Numbered from the stretch's first letter, positions 1-6,551 are shown. The stretch is DNA of 9,659 nt from Nitrospirae bacterium GWC2_56_14 (GCA_001803705.1 MHDY01000091.1:1-9659); one strand, 5' to 3'. Notes: generated by a model from the letters alone, not told the origin. Numbers and translations: made by a program.

Positions 1-121
1 GTCCTCCCTGCCGGTGGAGCAGCCGGAGGCCCATTCCGTCAGGATCAACCCCGTCGTGCTGCAGCACCTCGAAATGTCCGTCCCGCCCCGCTACAGTTCT
101 GCCGTCATTCCCTCAAACTGA
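1..121 (+). CDS. 3' end of a substrate-binding-protein paralogue (partial)
   Basis: The reading frame is open from base 2 to a TGA at 119-121 and gives 39 residues, beginning SSLPVEQPEAHSVRI and ending SSAVIPSN. This matches the C-terminus of the protein encoded at 2171-3052 at all but the penultimate residue (Ser instead of Thr). The gene is therefore a close paralogue of that secreted protein of the ABC transporter substrate-binding family (PF04392-like), truncated by the window edge. No start, signal peptide or catalytic feature can be seen. The context suggests that a second receptor/binding-protein module, or at least a duplicated binding-protein gene, lies immediately upstream. The function is inferred only from the paralogue. 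Confidence 0.85.
   Translation, partial: SSLPVEQPEAHSVRINPVVLQHLEMSVPPRYSSAVIPSN
1..121. repeat. Direct repeat, copy 1 (3' end of binding-protein gene)
   Basis: This stretch is repeated at 2932-3052 in the same orientation. The first 99 bases are identical. There are two mismatches, at 100 (T against C at 3031, silent) and 113 (T against A at 3044, Ser/Thr). Similarity stops at the stop codon; the sequences after it are unrelated by eye. The left edge is unknown because the window begins inside the repeat. Confidence 0.95.
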
Positions 122-338
122 CTCAGGCCTGTCCCGGAAACCGCGCGATTCAGGACAAATGCCCGATTTCTGTAGATACCCGCCTACTGTTCCTCAATAT
201 GTCTCCATTATTGCCGATACCATGTATAGCGACTCAGGGCTTCACCACTCGACTTTTGTTTCTTAGTGTGGTATAGCCTTGCAGCTTGCCAGCAATTTAA
301 TGAACGTCAGGGGCAACCTCCACCTTACTGAGGCTAAT
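122..338. other. Intergenic region upstream of the TonB receptor gene
   Basis: This 217-base gap has no convincing gene, RNA or clear intrinsic terminator. A TATAGC hexamer at 272-277 could be a -10 element, but no good -35 lies 16-18 bases upstream, so no promoter is called. The receptor reading frame remains open upstream as far as a TTG at 279 and contains an ATG at 300. Neither has a ribosome-binding site, so the region up to 338 is treated as leader. Confidence 0.5.
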
Positions 339-2174
339 GTGACGAAGAACCTTCAATTTATACTCGCATTAGCCACCACGTCACTTCTTGCCGCTTCGCC
401 GCTTCGCGCCCAGGAAACTGCCTCCGATGCCTTCGATTTATTCTCCGCGGGCGAGGAGGAAGTTGTCTCCACCTCGCGCATTCCCCGGCCAATTTCCCGC
501 ATCGCCGAAAACGTCACCGTCGTCACCGCCGATGACATCCGCCGCCTCAATGCCCATACCCTTGCCGAGGTACTTCAAAATATCCCTGGCATTCACCTTA
601 CGGACCAACGAACTCCTGGAAGTTGGTCCTTTTTTTCCATTTATGGCGCCAGTAGCGAACATGTGCTGGTACTGATCGATGGAGTGCCACAGAATGACGT
701 CAGTGACGTTGCCCCGGATGTGGGAAACATAGCGGTCCAGCAAATCGACAGGATCGAAATCATCAAAGGCGCAGCCTCCGCCTCCTGGGGGCCGGCTCTC
801 GGCGGCGTCGTCAATATCATAACTAAGTCTCCCGACCCGGAGCGAAAATTCAGCGGCGCCGGGTCTGCCTCCGCTGGCTCCCACTTTACCACCGACATCG
901 GCGGCGAGCTGAGCGGCACCATCGACCGGTTCGGCTACTACCTTTCTGGCGGGAATCTCCATTCAGACGGTCTCGTCGAAGGAAATCGAGTTGATAATGA
1001 CCATTTTTCGGGAAAATTTCGTCTCGAGCTGCCCGACCAAGGGAATGTGACGTTAGGCCTCAGTTATCGTGACACGGCGCGCGGCAACTTCGTCGCGCCC
1101 GTCTATAATATGCGTGATTCCAGCGATACCCGCTTTGTATACGGTTTCGTCACCCTCGCCTACCCGCTGGCCAACATGCTCGACCTTGAAGTCACCGCAC
1201 GGAAATGGCACAAAAATTATGAATACTGGGGACGCAACTTTACCGACAACGCGCTGACCTATCACCCCATCAACAGTGAAGACATTCGCGGCATCAGCTC
1301 AAAAATCAGCTGGGGCGACAGCCTCAACAATCTGGTGGCTGGCGTAGAGTATGAACATGCTGAGATTTTTCAGAGTGAATCATTCTTCGGCGTCGATTTA
1401 ACCTCCCGAACCATGGACCGATGGGGAGCATTCACCAACGGATCACTAACTCTCGGGCAGTTGACCGTTCTGCCCGGTATCCGCATGGATGACCCCGGAC
1501 TCGGCACTGGCGAGTATTTGAGCTACACGTTGGGCGCGACATACCAGCTGATGGATAGAACAACCCTCCGGGGGTATGGTGCCAGAGGCTACGCATTGCC
1601 AGCTGCGCTGTTCCTGCATGACTTGCAAAAAGTGTGGACGGCACAATTCGGCGTTGAAACCGGGGATATCCCTGGTATTTGGCTCAAGGGGACGCTTTTC
1701 TACAACAAGACATGGAACATCGAGACACAAAACTGGGATACCGGTACCATAGACCTGAAAACAAAGATCAAGCAGGGGGTTGAGCTTGAAGCATTGACCA
1801 ACAGCGTTGGCGGATTTTCTCTTATCGGGGGGTATACGTACATCCATGCCCGAGACAAGGACAACAGTGAGCGCCTTAGAGATATTCCAGGGCATCTGGT
1901 AAAGCTGGCGTTGCGCTATGACAATGAACCCTGGGGATTCTCCGGAACCCTCACCGGCAATTACGCATGGATTAACGCGGATCCCGCCAATAGCCCTGCT
2001 GATGGTTCATTTCTCTGGGACCTGCACCTGAACAAGAAACTGCTTCCAAAACACCAGCTCTCCCCTGAACTGTTCTTTTCAGCTCATAACCTGTTCAACG
2101 GATCTCAATACTGGAATGAAGTACTGAAAAACCCCCGGCGCTGGGTCGAAGGCGGAGTGAGGTTCTCGTTTTGA
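339..2174 (+). CDS. TonB-dependent outer-membrane receptor
   Basis: This is a probable outer-membrane beta-barrel receptor that imports a scarce ligand using TonB/ExbBD energy. The chosen start is GTG 339, preceded by GAGG at 330-333 with a 5-base spacer. It gives a classic signal peptide: MTKN, then a hydrophobic stretch from about residue 5 to 19, with cleavage likely after LRA at residue 24. A TonB-box-like EEEVVST lies near residues 39-45. The plug domain (about 50-160) contains TADDI, LIDGVPQND and the conserved IEIIKG...GGVVNIITK run. The remainder is barrel, ending in ...VRFSF with a terminal Phe, as expected of the beta-signal. At 611 residues it is BtuB-sized, but the ligand cannot be read from the sequence. 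The stop overlaps the start of the next gene by four bases (TTGA), so the two are probably translationally coupled. Starts at TTG 279 or ATG 300 are possible but lack a ribosome-binding site and would bury the signal peptide. Confidence 0.93.
   Translation: MTKNLQFILALATTSLLAASPLRAQETASDAFDLFSAGEEEVVSTSRIPRPISRIAENVTVVTADDIRRLNAHTLAEVLQNIPGIHLTDQRTPGSWSFFSIYGASSEHVLVLIDGVPQNDVSDVAPDVGNIAVQQIDRIEIIKGAASASWGPALGGVVNIITKSPDPERKFSGAGSASAGSHFTTDIGGELSGTIDRFGYYLSGGNLHSDGLVEGNRVDNDHFSGKFRLELPDQGNVTLGLSYRDTARGNFVAPVYNMRDSSDTRFVYGFVTLAYPLANMLDLEVTARKWHKNYEYWGRNFTDNALTYHPINSEDIRGISSKISWGDSLNNLVAGVEYEHAEIFQSESFFGVDLTSRTMDRWGAFTNGSLTLGQLTVLPGIRMDDPGLGTGEYLSYTLGATYQLMDRTTLRGYGARGYALPAALFLHDLQKVWTAQFGVETGDIPGIWLKGTLFYNKTWNIETQNWDTGTIDLKTKIKQGVELEALTNSVGGFSLIGGYTYIHARDKDNSERLRDIPGHLVKLALRYDNEPWGFSGTLTGNYAWINADPANSPADGSFLWDLHLNKKLLPKHQLSPELFFSAHNLFNGSQYWNEVLKNPRRWVEGGVRFSF
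602..636 (+). terminator. Terminator-like hairpin inside the receptor gene
   Basis: GGACCAAC (602-609) and GTTGGTCC (622-629) form a perfect 8-bp stem with a 12-base loop. They are followed directly by seven T (630-636). This is the architecture of a Rho-independent terminator on the + strand only. It lies about 260 bases into an intact coding sequence (residues about 88-99, TDQRTPGSWSFF), so translating ribosomes would normally mask it. It could act as an attenuator when translation is weak, or be a coincidence of codon use. Confidence 0.5.
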
Positions 2175-3052
2175 GAAAATTCTTCTTTCTCATAACGGCC
2201 TTCCTCCTGCTGGCCGGGCCGGCCTTAGGCTACGACGTGCTGCTGGTGCAGAGCAGCAGCAATGCCGCCTACAATGACATTGTGCGCGGCTTCCGCAGCG
2301 TCTGCCCCCAGGACAGCCGGCTGGTGGTCCTCTCCGACTTCGGCAGCGTGGACGTGGTGCGCATCGTGCGGGAAGACCGGCCGCGGGTGATCGTGGCGGT
2401 GGGGGACGAAGCGCTGGCGTCGGTGAAGAACGTGCGCAACACGCCGGTGGTTGCGGTGATGACCCTCGGTTTGCGCAACTCCGCCGCCCGCCCCAACGTC
2501 ACCGGCATCGACGTCTTCGTCGAACCTGGCAGTTTCGTTGACGTATTGCAGGCGTTCAAGGCAAAGCGGGTCGGCATCATCTACAATACCGCCAGGTCCG
2601 GTGCCTACGTGAATCGGGCCGCTGCCGCCGCCCGCCGGGCAGGTATCGACGTCGTGCTGCACGAGGTGCGCAGGCCCGAAGATACGGTGTTCGCCCTCAA
2701 GGAAATGGACAGCGGGATCGACGCCCTCTGGATGGTCCCCGACCCCATCGCCGTGGTCAAGGAAACGCTGACCGGCTACTTCGGGTTCTCCCTGCAGCGC
2801 AGGGTGCCGGTTATCTCCTTCACCGCCGCTCATCTCCGTCTGGGCGCCGCCGCCGCCATCGATATCGACCGGCGCGGCCTCGGCCGCCAGGCCGGCGAAA
2901 TGGCCCTGAAAATACTCAAGGGCGCCGCACCGTCCTCCCTGCCGGTGGAGCAGCCGGAGGCCCATTCCGTCAGGATCAACCCCGTCGTGCTGCAGCACCT
3001 CGAAATGTCCGTCCCGCCCCGCTACAGTTCCGCCGTCATTCCCACAAACTGA
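2171..3052 (+). CDS. Secreted protein of the ABC substrate-binding family (PF04392-like)
   Basis: This is a predicted periplasmic ligand-binding protein of 293 residues. It starts at TTG 2171, inside the receptor stop (TTGA overlap), with GAGG at 2159-2162 eight bases upstream. The N-terminus MRKFFFLITAFLLLAGPALG is a signal peptide, with cleavage likely after residue 20. There is no lipobox cysteine, so it should be soluble in the periplasm. The mature part has the two-lobed alpha/beta pattern of the family: DVLLVQSSS, a repeated 'PRVIVAVGDEA...' element, PVVAVMTLG, VTGIDV near the first crossover, VGIIYN, and the typical ALWMVPDP and PVISF segments in the second lobe. No permease or ATPase gene is in the window, and the coupling to a TonB receptor suggests delivery or sensing of the receptor's ligand rather than classic ABC import alone. 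The gene looks more uniformly GC-rich than the receptor gene. Its last 121 bases are nearly identical to positions 1-121. Confidence 0.88.
   Translation: MRKFFFLITAFLLLAGPALGYDVLLVQSSSNAAYNDIVRGFRSVCPQDSRLVVLSDFGSVDVVRIVREDRPRVIVAVGDEALASVKNVRNTPVVAVMTLGLRNSAARPNVTGIDVFVEPGSFVDVLQAFKAKRVGIIYNTARSGAYVNRAAAAARRAGIDVVLHEVRRPEDTVFALKEMDSGIDALWMVPDPIAVVKETLTGYFGFSLQRRVPVISFTAAHLRLGAAAAIDIDRRGLGRQAGEMALKILKGAAPSSLPVEQPEAHSVRINPVVLQHLEMSVPPRYSSAVIPTN
2932..3052. repeat. Direct repeat, copy 2 (3' end of binding-protein gene)
   Basis: This copy matches positions 1-121 at 119 of 121 bases, including synonymous sites, and ends exactly at the stop codon. It marks a recent duplication or gene conversion between two binding-protein genes. 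Confidence 0.95.
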
Positions 3053-3472
3053 TCTAACGTACTGCCTAGCCCGCAAAGCCTTTACCGGGAAAAATCAAAC
3101 CCGCCCTATTGCAAAACCTTGGCATTCCCATCCCCCCAGGCACATCTCTACCTCAAAAACATTGGATTTTTAATACATAAACCATTCTGGGCAAGGTACG
3201 GTTGTTGCAATAAGTTATTAAAACTTAATTCAAAAAACCGCATCCTTTCCGATATCATTATTAAAAAATGCCCCACAAAGAAACGGGATTCCACAAAGGC
3301 GGGCTTTTGACAATTAATGATGGCTAAATAACAGTTTTTTGGACTTAAAATTTTTAAATGTTGACGAATGTGTTCTTGACAACCTTCCGTATTTTGTTTT
3401 ATAGCAGTTCTTTAATTTATAGTATCTGTTTATTCGCAAAAGCCAATGTTGGCACGCAGGAGGATCCTCATA
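3053..3472. other. AT-rich leader between binding-protein and cytochrome genes
   Basis: This 420-base gap becomes strikingly AT-rich from about 3155 to 3445, between two GC-rich genes. It has several A/T tracts and TTGACA hexamers at 3307 and 3376. A short open frame at 3119-3310 has no ribosome-binding site and no recognisable protein character, so it is not called. GCCAA-TG-TTGGC at 3442-3453 is a small inverted repeat directly before the cytochrome ribosome-binding site. No clear terminator for the upstream operon was found. Confidence 0.6.
3376..3405 (+). promoter_or_regulatory. Candidate sigma70-type promoter for the cytochrome gene
   Basis: A perfect TTGACA (-35) lies at 3376-3381. TATAGC (-10, four of six matches) lies at 3400-3405 with an 18-base spacer. 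Transcription would start near 3412 and leave a leader of about 60 bases before the ATG at 3473. The AT-rich surroundings support promoter function. The call rests on hexamers only. Confidence 0.45.
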
Positions 3473-5842
3473 ATGGTACGAAACAGTTTCCGGCTCACAA
3501 CCCGCAGCTTGATAGTCATCATCATCCTGGCCCTGGTGCCATCGCTTCCCGCCCAAGCTGCCAGTTCCTACGGTTTCACCTGCAGCTCATGCCACCTCAT
3601 GCCACCTCTGGATAGCGACACCAGAGATCCCTCGACTGGCGGCTTTGCCGGGAACCACGAAACCCATCAGCCCGCATCGGCAACAGCGGACGACTGTGCC
3701 AGATGCCACGTGACGACCGGTTTTACCACCGAGCACCTGGACGGCACCATCGGCTTTCCTGCCAGCCTCAACAAATCGCCCGCCGAAGCACGCTATGAAG
3801 TGGGCGGCACGGCGGTCGCCTATAAAAATCAGACCTCAACTCCAGTTCTAGGCACCTGCTCCAACGTAAACTGCCACTTCGAGACGACGACCCCAACCTG
3901 GGGAGGAGCACCTTACAATTCGACCGCCGATTGCCTCGCCTGCCACGCCGTGCCCGGCGCTTCCGCCCCCCATGCCAAGCACGACCTGTATTACACCGGG
4001 ACCGCCGACTGCGTGAAATGCCATCCGGACTGGGCCACAGGCCTCAGGTTCTCCCATGCCACCAGTGCCGCCAGTCGCGGGATCAAGGTTACCATGGGGG
4101 AAGGGAGCTATTCGGGCACCGGGCTCAACTACCTGCCGAGCCAGATGGCATCCCGGAGCTTCGGGAGCTGCTCGGGCATATACTGTCACAGCCCCGGAGA
4201 CAAGGCGACCGCGTACAATCCGCCACTTCATTCCCCGTCCTGGGACATGACCCTCAACTGCCTCGGCTGCCACAAGGGGGATGTTGCCTCGGGTACCGCC
4301 ATCGACACTCCCGCTGCCGGATACGGCCACACCAGGCACGTGAATCCAGTGATTGCAGCCCGAATCGCCTGTTTCACCTGCCATTCAGCCACCGTCTCCA
4401 CCAACACCGCCATCACCAGCCGCGCCGATCACGTGGACCGCTTCGTCACCATCAGGTTCAACAACAGCACCACCGCCGTCAACGGCACCTACAACGGCGT
4501 AGCTGCATCCGCCACCCCCTACAGGAAAACCCCCGGCAGCGCCCCCGGCTCCTGCCAGAACATCTACTGCCACAGCAACGGCACCAGGTCCACCGCCCCC
4601 TTTACCGCTACGACAACCCCCGTGTGGGGCTCTCCACTGAACGGCGGCTGTGCCGGCTGCCATGGGGGGGACCGGACGACCGTCGCGCCGATGGCGACCT
4701 CCGCCCATCCCAAACACATGGCGGGTGGCGTCGGCGGTTTCAGCTTCGGCTGCGACAGCTGCCACGCTGTTACGGCCTCGGGAAATGCCGCCATTCTGAC
4801 GCCGGCAAACCATGTGAACCATCGCATAGACGTCGACATGGCCGCCACCTGGGGAGGAACCTATTCCGCCACCGGCCATCAGCCCGGAGCAGCAGCGGGA
4901 ACCTGCTCCAACGTCTACTGCCACTCCGACGGCAAAGGGACCTATGCCGCCCCGGTCTGGAACGACCCCGCCACCGGCGCCTGCGGCACCTGCCATCGCG
5001 CATCGGCGGCCTCCATCAACGGCGTGATCCGCTCCAAGGCCCATTTCGCCCACTTCAGCTCCATCTACGGCCCCAAGCTCACCATGACCGACGCCAGCCA
5101 ATGTTCCCGATGCCATGACTATTCCGGCGAAACGGGGATGAACCACCTCAACGGGGCCGTTAACGTAACCTTCTCCTGCACTGACAACTGCCACCGGCAA
5201 ATCGCTCCCGCCAACGTCGTCACCGCCTGGGGAGCCGGTCCTGTCAGCTGCGAGAGCTGCCATACCGGGACCCTGTCCATCATCGACAACCTCGTGGCAC
5301 CGGACAAATCAGGATTTGCAACCGCCGGCCACGGCAAAATCGCCGTCGGCATGCCGGGTAAGAACTGCCTCGACTGCCACGCGCGGGCCCAGCGTCACAT
5401 TTCCGGCACCCTCGGCGACACCAACCGGACCATTGAAGGGCTGGGAGACGGCACCACCAACCTCTCATGTACCTATTGCCACAACGACCAGACAAAGGTC
5501 ACCAACCCCCTGTTCCAGAACATGAGCACCCACTTCACGACCCTAAACGGCCCCCAGGACATGACCTGCCGCTCCTGCCACGATCTCCACGGCAAGATCG
5601 GCAACCTGTCCATGATCCGGGGCAGGATCGTCTTCGGCGCATACTCGGCGAACATAACCTACACTGACACCAATACGGGAATGATCAACACCGTGACGAA
5701 TCTCGGGTTGTGCCAGGTGTGCCATACCAGGACGCGGTTCTACAAGGCAGGAGTATCCGAATCGAGGCATGCTTCGAAAGACTGCTTCAGATGCCACAAA
5801 CATGACAACCCGGGAGGCGCTTTCAAACCGTTGCCCAGGTGA
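3473..5842 (+). CDS. Secreted multihaem c-type cytochrome, 21 candidate haem sites
   Basis: This is a predicted periplasmic or extracellular electron-transfer protein of 789 residues. The ATG at 3473 is chosen because AGGAGG (3458-3463) lies nine bases upstream and the product starts with a clean signal peptide (MVRNSFRL, then hydrophobic SLIVIIILALVP, cleavage after PAQA at residue 29); an in-frame ATG at 3446 has no such site. I count 16 CXXCH motifs, from C37 to C771. There are also four CX4CH motifs at C129 (CSNVNCH), C233 (CSGIYCH), C361 (CQNIYCH) and C478 (CSNVYCH), and one CX3CH at C569 (CTDNCH). Each CX4CH is followed by a Trp and then a CXXCH 20-35 residues on, which is the Geobacter CxxxxCH...CXXCH domain (TIGR01904/PF09698). 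The four units recur every 104-128 residues, pointing to internal duplication. There is no lipobox or C-terminal membrane segment. The redox partner is unknown, and I assign no Omc/Ext name. The G7 run at 4664-4670 keeps frame. Confidence 0.93.
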   Translation: MVRNSFRLTTRSLIVIIILALVPSLPAQAASSYGFTCSSCHLMPPLDSDTRDPSTGGFAGNHETHQPASATADDCARCHVTTGFTTEHLDGTIGFPASLNKSPAEARYEVGGTAVAYKNQTSTPVLGTCSNVNCHFETTTPTWGGAPYNSTADCLACHAVPGASAPHAKHDLYYTGTADCVKCHPDWATGLRFSHATSAASRGIKVTMGEGSYSGTGLNYLPSQMASRSFGSCSGIYCHSPGDKATAYNPPLHSPSWDMTLNCLGCHKGDVASGTAIDTPAAGYGHTRHVNPVIAARIACFTCHSATVSTNTAITSRADHVDRFVTIRFNNSTTAVNGTYNGVAASATPYRKTPGSAPGSCQNIYCHSNGTRSTAPFTATTTPVWGSPLNGGCAGCHGGDRTTVAPMATSAHPKHMAGGVGGFSFGCDSCHAVTASGNAAILTPANHVNHRIDVDMAATWGGTYSATGHQPGAAAGTCSNVYCHSDGKGTYAAPVWNDPATGACGTCHRASAASINGVIRSKAHFAHFSSIYGPKLTMTDASQCSRCHDYSGETGMNHLNGAVNVTFSCTDNCHRQIAPANVVTAWGAGPVSCESCHTGTLSIIDNLVAPDKSGFATAGHGKIAVGMPGKNCLDCHARAQRHISGTLGDTNRTIEGLGDGTTNLSCTYCHNDQTKVTNPLFQNMSTHFTTLNGPQDMTCRSCHDLHGKIGNLSMIRGRIVFGAYSANITYTDTNTGMINTVTNLGLCQVCHTRTRFYKAGVSESRHASKDCFRCHKHDNPGGAFKPLPR

Positions 5843-5932
5843 CCGCCGGAACTGGCGGGCCAGGTTCGGGATGCGGGCGAACGCGGGCAAGCAGCCGCCG
5901 ATGGTTCAAAGCGAGAATACTGCTGGCTCTTT

Positions 5933-5948
5933 TTGACAGGATAGTCAA
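5933..5948. promoter_or_regulatory. Perfect inverted repeat TTGAC-N6-GTCAA
   Basis: TTGAC (5933-5937) and GTCAA (5944-5948) are exact inverse complements separated by six bases. This 5-6-5 geometry is typical of sites for dimeric helix-turn-helix regulators, and N6 is the spacing of CRP-family sites. It lies 64 bases before the start of the small membrane-protein gene. The TTGACA it contains has no -10 partner at the right distance. The regulator is unknown and chance occurrence is possible. Confidence 0.3.
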
Positions 5949-5980
5949 TAATTCCCCACCGGGCAGGAAACAAATTGCGC

Positions 5981-5997
5981 CGCCAGCAACCCTGGCG
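5981..5997 (+). promoter_or_regulatory. Hairpin just upstream of the membrane-protein RBS
   Basis: CGCCAG (5981-5986) and CTGGCG (5992-5997) form a GC-rich 6-bp stem with a CAACC loop. The hairpin ends six bases before the GAGG ribosome-binding sequence (6003-6006) and has no T run, so it is not a terminator. It could influence translation or mRNA processing; this is only a structural observation. Confidence 0.3.
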
Positions 5998-6011
5998 CCC
6001 ATGAGGATGCC

Positions 6012-6368
6012 GTGCAGGCTACAAAGATTGCGGTCGTACTCAATGGTTTCATTCACGATTTCGCAACAGGGTACTGGCTTTCCTCCCTGATCGCGATCCG
6101 GTTTCTCCATGGCTTCCAGGCAAAGTACGCCTCCGTTGCGGACCTGCTCGGCATCATCGAGCGATTCTTCTTCTGGAACAGCATCGGCGCCGTGGTGGCC
6201 ATTCTGGCAACCGGCGCCGGCAGGTCGTTCACGTACGTGGACAACGTCTTCGGGGAACAGACCGAGAAGACACGGCGCACCATGCTGATCGTCAAGCATG
6301 TCATCCTGTTCGCCATTTTCGGAGCGGGGAGTTGGTGGGCATACGGCATGACGTTCGTGCAGCACTAG
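6012..6368 (+). CDS. Small integral membrane protein, three predicted helices
   Basis: This is a 118-residue hydrophobic protein whose family I cannot name. GTG 6012 is preceded by GAGG (6003-6006). It is the only sensible start, because the frame is closed at 5949-5951 and any later start would remove the first helix. Likely membrane segments are about residues 6-32 (AVVLNGFIHDFATGYWLSS...), 49-70 (...FFWNSIGAVVAILATG) and 91-115 (MLIVKHVILFAIFGAGSWWAYG...). A charged loop with TEKTRR lies before the third. His15 and His96 fall within predicted helices, which would suit b-haem ligation or quinone interaction but proves neither. The position after the multihaem cytochrome suggests a role in the same electron-transfer chain. 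Coding potential is supported by the ribosome-binding site, a regular hydrophobic pattern and codon use like the neighbours. Confidence 0.72.
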   Translation: MQATKIAVVLNGFIHDFATGYWLSSLIAIRFLHGFQAKYASVADLLGIIERFFFWNSIGAVVAILATGAGRSFTYVDNVFGEQTEKTRRTMLIVKHVILFAIFGAGSWWAYGMTFVQH

Positions 6369-6412
6369 CAGGTTATTAAAACTGCCATCTCGCCACCATC
6401 CCCCTAAAGTCC

Positions 6413-6492
6413 GTTCTACGTTCTACGTTCTACGTTCAAAGTTCGAGATTAAAGACCTAAAAGCATAGAACATAGAACATAGAACGTTGAAC
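6413..6492. repeat. Heptamer array arranged as an inverted repeat
   Basis: The left arm is three tandem GTTCTAC units (6413-6433) followed by GTTCAAA and GTTCGAG (to 6447). The right arm is three tandem ATAGAAC units (6465-6485) followed by GTTGAAC (6486-6492). The inverse complement of the right arm is GTTCAAC and then three GTTCTAT, so the arms can pair over about 28 bases with a loop of about 24. Most of the regular mismatches are C against A in a + strand transcript, but become G-U wobbles in a - strand transcript. Intergenic repeats of this look may be dispersed through the genome, which cannot be tested here. Confidence 0.85.
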
Positions 6493-6520
6493 CGTTTTAT
6501 GGGGTGCGACGATCTGACCG

Positions 6521-6551
6521 TTTTTGAACAACCTGAGTTTTTCAACAACCT
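6521..6551. repeat. Short direct repeat before the radical-SAM gene
   Basis: TTTTTGAACAACCT (6521-6534) recurs as TTTTTCAACAACCT (6538-6551), matching at 13 of 14 bases and three bases apart. It might be a tandem binding site or a small slippage duplication. No regulator is indicated. Confidence 0.5.

Larger units (their letters stand above)
5843..6011. other. Gap between cytochrome and small membrane-protein genes
   Basis: This 169-base gap shows no convincing gene. Stop codon TAA at 5949-5951 closes the frame of the downstream gene, so its start must lie after it. The gap holds two small inverted repeats, listed separately. No clear intrinsic terminator follows the cytochrome gene, so read-through into the membrane-protein gene is possible. 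Confidence 0.5.

Noticed and set aside
279..338. Extended N-terminus of the TonB receptor from TTG 279 or ATG 300
   Set aside because: Neither start has a ribosome-binding site, and both would place extra polar residues before a clear signal peptide that begins at GTG 339.
3073..3088. GCAAAGCC followed by ACCGGG, recalling part of a GEMM (cyclic dinucleotide) riboswitch upstream of a cytochrome gene
   Set aside because: Only one short block fits. The rest of the GEMM core and the second stem are absent, and the site is nearly 400 bases before the cytochrome start, beyond the proposed promoter.
3119..3310. Short open frame of 63 codons in the AT-rich leader
   Set aside because: It has no ribosome-binding site, no recognisable protein pattern, and its composition follows the AT-rich non-coding DNA.
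3449..3456. TTGGCACG resembling a sigma54 -24 element before the cytochrome gene
   Set aside because: No TTGC-type -12 element follows at the required distance, and the site runs straight into the ribosome-binding sequence.
4385..5263. Long glycine/valine-rich - strand frame opposite the cytochrome
   Set aside because: It is a mirror of the repeated CXXCH codons, with no start signal and an implausible composition; the + strand frame is unambiguous.
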